From NCBI GenBank assembly GCA_011330545.1, contig DRQI01000262.1:1-5705 (forward strand): 5,705 nucleotides of DNA. The letters run 5' to 3'. Under the pieces are notes generated by a model. That model did not search any database. It saw only the letters and a list, made by a program, of their open reading frames with translations, and was not told where the DNA came from. The stretch's first letter is position 1; each line of letters starts with the position of its first letter. The DNA is from Flavobacteriia bacterium (GTDB lineage Bacteria > Bacteroidota > Bacteroidia > Flavobacteriales > Flavobacteriaceae). The translations under genes were made by a program, and so were the position numbers. This document shows, one piece after another, positions 5,535 to 5,705 of the stretch.

Positions 5535-5705
5535 TGGTAATCATCACATTACAAAGAGCTAAGTGTATTGGATGTAATTATTGTGTAGAGTTGGCACCGC
5601 AACAATTTCAAATGTCTAAAAAAGACGGAAAATCAGTATTGCTTCACGCTACCGATAAAAAAGGCTTTCATACTATTAAATCTCCTGACCATTCAATTTT
5701 TGAAA
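5534..5705 (+). CDS. Small [Fe-S] ferredoxin, 3' end beyond window
   Basis: The first 57 residues are visible. Residues 11-17 read CIGCNYC, three of the four ligands of a cubane Fe-S cluster, followed by VELAPQQF; the fourth ligand (a Cys-Pro near the C-terminus) would lie beyond the right edge. Whether the protein holds a 4Fe-4S or 3Fe-4S cluster cannot be told. It would act as a soluble one-electron carrier in the cytoplasm. The ATG at 5534-5536 shares its A with the TAA stop of the U32 gene (TAATG), a typical arrangement for translational coupling, so the two genes form one operon. No signal peptide is seen. The expected total length for such ferredoxins is about 75-80 residues. Confidence 0.88.
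   Translation, partial: MVIITLQRAKCIGCNYCVELAPQQFQMSKKDGKSVLLHATDKKGFHTIKSPDHSIFE

Overview
The window looks like chromosomal DNA from a Bacteroidota species, most likely in the Flavobacteriia. It is AT-rich, and no gene start has a clear Shine-Dalgarno sequence; the leaders are A/T-rich instead. Several upstream regions contain imperfect matches to the Bacteroidota promoter (TTG/TTTG, then TAnnTTTG). The protein types also fit: an S9A prolyl endopeptidase with a Bacteroidota-style signal peptide, a short aspartate-semialdehyde dehydrogenase, and a U32 protein followed by a small ferredoxin. The genus cannot be named from the sequence alone.

Layout, left to right. (1) 1-1508, minus: first 502 residues of an exported prolyl oligopeptidase; the catalytic C-terminus lies beyond the left edge. 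(2) 1547-1594: a strong hairpin that ends the next gene's transcript just before the peptidase promoter region. (3) 1614-1985, minus: a small DoxX-family membrane protein. (4) 1986-2146: a divergent regulatory region with small symmetric and direct repeats. (5) 2147-2506, plus: a thioredoxin. (6) 2507-2986: no gene; the space between the convergent thioredoxin and asd genes is filled by two related GTAAC-ended repeat units flanking an inverted pair of G+C-rich palindromic repeats, then the asd terminator. (7) 2987-3994, minus: asd, a housekeeping gene for the Lys/Met/Thr/diaminopimelate branch. (8) 3995-4271: a divergent, AT-rich promoter region. (9) 4272-5534, plus: a U32-family protein (TrhP/YegQ-like, probably tRNA uridine hydroxylation). 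(10) 5534-5705, plus: start of a [Fe-S] ferredoxin overlapping the U32 stop by one base and cut by the right edge.

Functional links. The U32 protein and ferredoxin are almost certainly co-translated, which suggests the ferredoxin serves the Fe-S enzyme. DoxX and thioredoxin are divergent and share an upstream region, so a common redox-related control is possible but unproven. I found no CRISPR array, rRNA, tRNA, phage gene or intact transposase. The most unusual content is the mosaic of non-coding repeats at 2508-2930. The rest is ordinary core-genome material.
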